A stretch of 7,560 bases of DNA from positions 1 to 7,560 of the forward strand of contig JAJTHA010000189.1 in assembly GCA_021299565.1 (NCBI GenBank), written 5' to 3'. The stretch's first letter is position 1, and each line of letters opens with the position of its first letter. The stretch comes from Candidatus Caenarcanales bacterium. GTDB lineage: Bacteria > Cyanobacteriota > Vampirovibrionia > LMEP-6097. Of the stretch, positions 5,822 to 7,560 are shown in pieces. The notes beneath the pieces are model-generated. The model was given only the letters and a program-made list of their open reading frames with translations. It did no database searches and had not been told where the DNA came from. The position numbers were made by a program, and so were the translations under genes.

Positions 5822-7560
5822 TTCTTGTTCTTGATTGCGAATCCAATCTCTAGCCCAAACTTGATGGATTTTCCAACCTAGTGATTTAAGTACATTTGGT
5901 CTCAATCTATCTCTGTCTCTGACAGTATTGGCTTTTAAATAATCTATGCCGTCTGTCTCAATCGCTAGTGCAAATATTTCAGGATTGTCTTTGGATTTTA
6001 CCGCAACATCTATTTTGAATGATGAAGCCCCCAAAAGTAAACAAGTCTCGAAGCCCTTATCCTGTAAGGCTTTTTGTATGGATTTTTCTATCAAGAAGCT
6101 ATCTGCTTGATTGATAAATAAATGATCTACCTCGCTAAGTTTGTCTTGGATTTGTTCGCTTGAAGAGCTGTCTAGACTAGGATTTTCTACAAAAGCGAGA
6201 TATTTTTTCAGTAGAATTGCTCCTTGAGCACTTGTTCTATTTAAATCTATTTCTCCAGAGTAGATTGAAGAAAAGACTTTGATTTTGTTTCTGGCTCTGG
6301 TAATAGCAACGTTTAGTCGTCTATGACCGCCTTCACGATTTAAAGGACCAAAGTTATGGGATAGATTGCCTTGTTTGTCTTTGGCGTAACCAATACTAAA
6401 ATAAATTACATCTCTTTCATCGCCTTGAACATTTTCTAGATTTTTGACAAATAGATGATCTTTTTTATCTTCGTCTAAATATTGATTTATATTTTCATTA
6501 TTGCGAATTAATTTTGCCAGTTCTCTTTCTATCGCGAATTGCTGAGCCTCAGAAAAAGCAATTACTCCTAAAGAGAATTCAGGATATTTAGAATAATGCT
6601 CGACAATGGCTTCCGCTACTCTCTGAGCCTCTTTGCGATTGAATCTTGAGCCTTTTTCGTAATATCCTTTTTCTATATATTCAAATTGCAACCCAAGATT
6701 CTCTGATTTAGAGATTGGCGAAGGAAAGGTAACTAATTGATTATCATAGATATATTTATTTGAGAATTTAATCAGATCCTCATGTCTACTACGATAATGC
6801 CAGCTTAAAGTATGACTATCCAAAAATACATTGCATTCATCCAGCACACTTTCAAAATTATTATTTTCGTAATCATCATCATCGTTTATATAATTAAAAA
6901 AGTTGGTCGGAGGCAGTTGATTAGAGTCTCCTGCCAGTATGAGTTGACTACCCCTATAAATGGCACAAATAGCATCTTCTGTTCTGATTTGTGAAGCTTC
7001 ATCAAAAATAACTAAATCAAATGCTATTTTGCCCCCAGATTCTATTAATTGACTTACGGATAACGGACTCATCATCCAACAAGGTTTAAGTGTCATTAAT
7101 AAGTCTGGTATTTCCTTGATTAATACTCTTATTGGTTTATGCTTTTTCTTTTTGTTTATTTCATGATTAAGCACTTGCAAAGGCTCTTTATTGAAAGGGT
7201 TTGAGGCATATTCGATCCAATTTAATGCAATTGATTTGGAGATACCTAGTTGGTTCTCTTTGATTTTTTTGAGATCGTTTTCTATAAACCTTGCGATATT
7301 AATCTCTTGTTCTTGCCCGCTAAATTTTCTTAATAATGGGTTTTCTAGTTCTATTTTGTCTGCCCATAATTGAAATAGCTTTTTATGAAAGATATTTTTT
7401 AATTGATTTTCATTTAAGTCACTGATGTTTTTTTGAATCAAAACATCGATGAATTGCCCTATTCCAATCGCGTCAGCTTCTTGCTTTATTTCTCTAAAAT
7501 CAAGCCAGTTTTCGATTTCTGCTACAGAATTGACCAGTTCGTCCAGGTGAATAGTTAAAT
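5783..7560 (-). CDS. C-terminal part of an SF1 helicase with Vsr-like PD-(D/E)XK nuclease domain (5' end outside window)
   Basis: This is the last ~591 codons of a larger gene: read on the minus strand, the frame is open from the window edge at 7560 to a TAA at 5783-5785. The visible helicase motifs are those of DNA2/UPF1-like superfamily 1 enzymes: motif II 'FDEAS' (Asp at 7001-7003), motif III 'GDSNQLPP' (6908-6931), 'WHYRSRH' (about 6781-6801), motif V region 'ENVQGDE' (6416-6436) and motif VI 'NVAITRAR' (6290-6313). A C-terminal nuclease follows (about 5830-6100), with 'FKIDVAV' (Asp at 6008-6010), 'AIETDG' (Glu at 5957-5959, Asp at 5951-5953), 'RDRDRLR' and 'LGWKIHQVW', as in the REase_MTES_1575/Vsr-like family. 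The Walker A motif lies outside the window. The upstream part ('WLDFREIKQEA...GIGQFIDV') fits DUF4011-type helicases. Related proteins have been reported in anti-phage defence; the role here is inference. Confidence 0.88.
   Translation of the reverse strand, partial: LTIHLDELVNSVAEIENWLDFREIKQEADAIGIGQFIDVLIQKNISDLNENQLKNIFHKKLFQLWADKIELENPLLRKFSGQEQEINIARFIENDLKKIKENQLGISKSIALNWIEYASNPFNKEPLQVLNHEINKKKKHKPIRVLIKEIPDLLMTLKPCWMMSPLSVSQLIESGGKIAFDLVIFDEASQIRTEDAICAIYRGSQLILAGDSNQLPPTNFFNYINDDDDYENNNFESVLDECNVFLDSHTLSWHYRSRHEDLIKFSNKYIYDNQLVTFPSPISKSENLGLQFEYIEKGYYEKGSRFNRKEAQRVAEAIVEHYSKYPEFSLGVIAFSEAQQFAIERELAKLIRNNENINQYLDEDKKDHLFVKNLENVQGDERDVIYFSIGYAKDKQGNLSHNFGPLNREGGHRRLNVAITRARNKIKVFSSIYSGEIDLNRTSAQGAILLKKYLAFVENPSLDSSSSEQIQDKLSEVDHLFINQADSFLIEKSIQKALQDKGFETCLLLGASSFKIDVAVKSKDNPEIFALAIETDGIDYLKANTVRDRDRLRPNVLKSLGWKIHQVWARDWIRNQEQELEKILQSINESI

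Noticed and set aside
5802..5848. Inverted repeat GATTGGA (5802-5808) / TCCAATC (5842-5848) as a terminator for dapB
   Set aside because: The loop is 33 nt, there is no U-tract, and it sits in overlapping coding ends; chance is as likely.
6812..7373. Plus-strand open frames at 6812-6994 and 7191-7373
   Set aside because: They are shadows of the helicase gene, hydrophobic and without motifs.
1..7560. tRNA, rRNA, CRISPR repeats, insertion sequences or a riboswitch
   Set aside because: I read both strands for conserved tRNA arms, regular repeats, transposase motifs and terminal repeats and found none I could support.

Overview
The window is AT-rich bacterial DNA, roughly one third GC, and densely coded on both strands. 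Its best lineage clue is DapB. Blocks around the catalytic His-His-Glu-x-Lys motif, the 'QEVLFG' and 'GQTLTIKHDT' blocks, and the C-terminal 'VYGLENLL' look like cyanobacterial DapB. With the low GC, scarce Shine-Dalgarno sites, a chemoreceptor and no photosynthesis gene, I lean towards a non-photosynthetic relative of the Cyanobacteria (Melainabacteria/Vampirovibrionia-like). This is inference from motifs, not a database result.

Layout. Bases 1-153 are a leader with a 20-nt uninterrupted purine run and a good ribosome binding site. It precedes a two-gene plus-strand unit: a 68-residue basic protein I do not recognise (154-360) and, 5 nt later, a stand-alone MnmC2-type tRNA wobble-uridine methyltransferase (366-1028). 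A strong imperfect hairpin covers the methyltransferase stop codon. A 759-residue membrane chemoreceptor (1060-3339, minus strand) converges on it, with a periplasmic NIT-like sensor, HAMP, PAS and a methyl-accepting signalling domain.

A 76-nt divergent intergenic region separates the chemoreceptor from a tight plus-strand operon: dapF (3416-4270), an FtsQ/DivIB-type divisome protein (4270-5046) and dapB (5033-5821). Junctions overlap by 1 and 14 nt. The two enzymes act in the diaminopimelate/lysine branch that supplies meso-DAP for peptidoglycan, and FtsQ helps organise septal wall synthesis, so the operon joins precursor supply to division.

The last gene (5783 to the window edge, minus strand) overlaps the end of dapB tail to tail by 39 bp. 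It encodes the C-terminal part of a large superfamily 1 helicase ending in a Vsr-like/MTES_1575-type PD-(D/E)XK nuclease domain. The frame stays open past base 7560, so the gene is cut by the window and its Walker A motif lies outside. This helicase-nuclease architecture has been linked to anti-phage defence and is the best candidate for an unusual system here. I see no transposon, CRISPR array, tRNA or rRNA gene.
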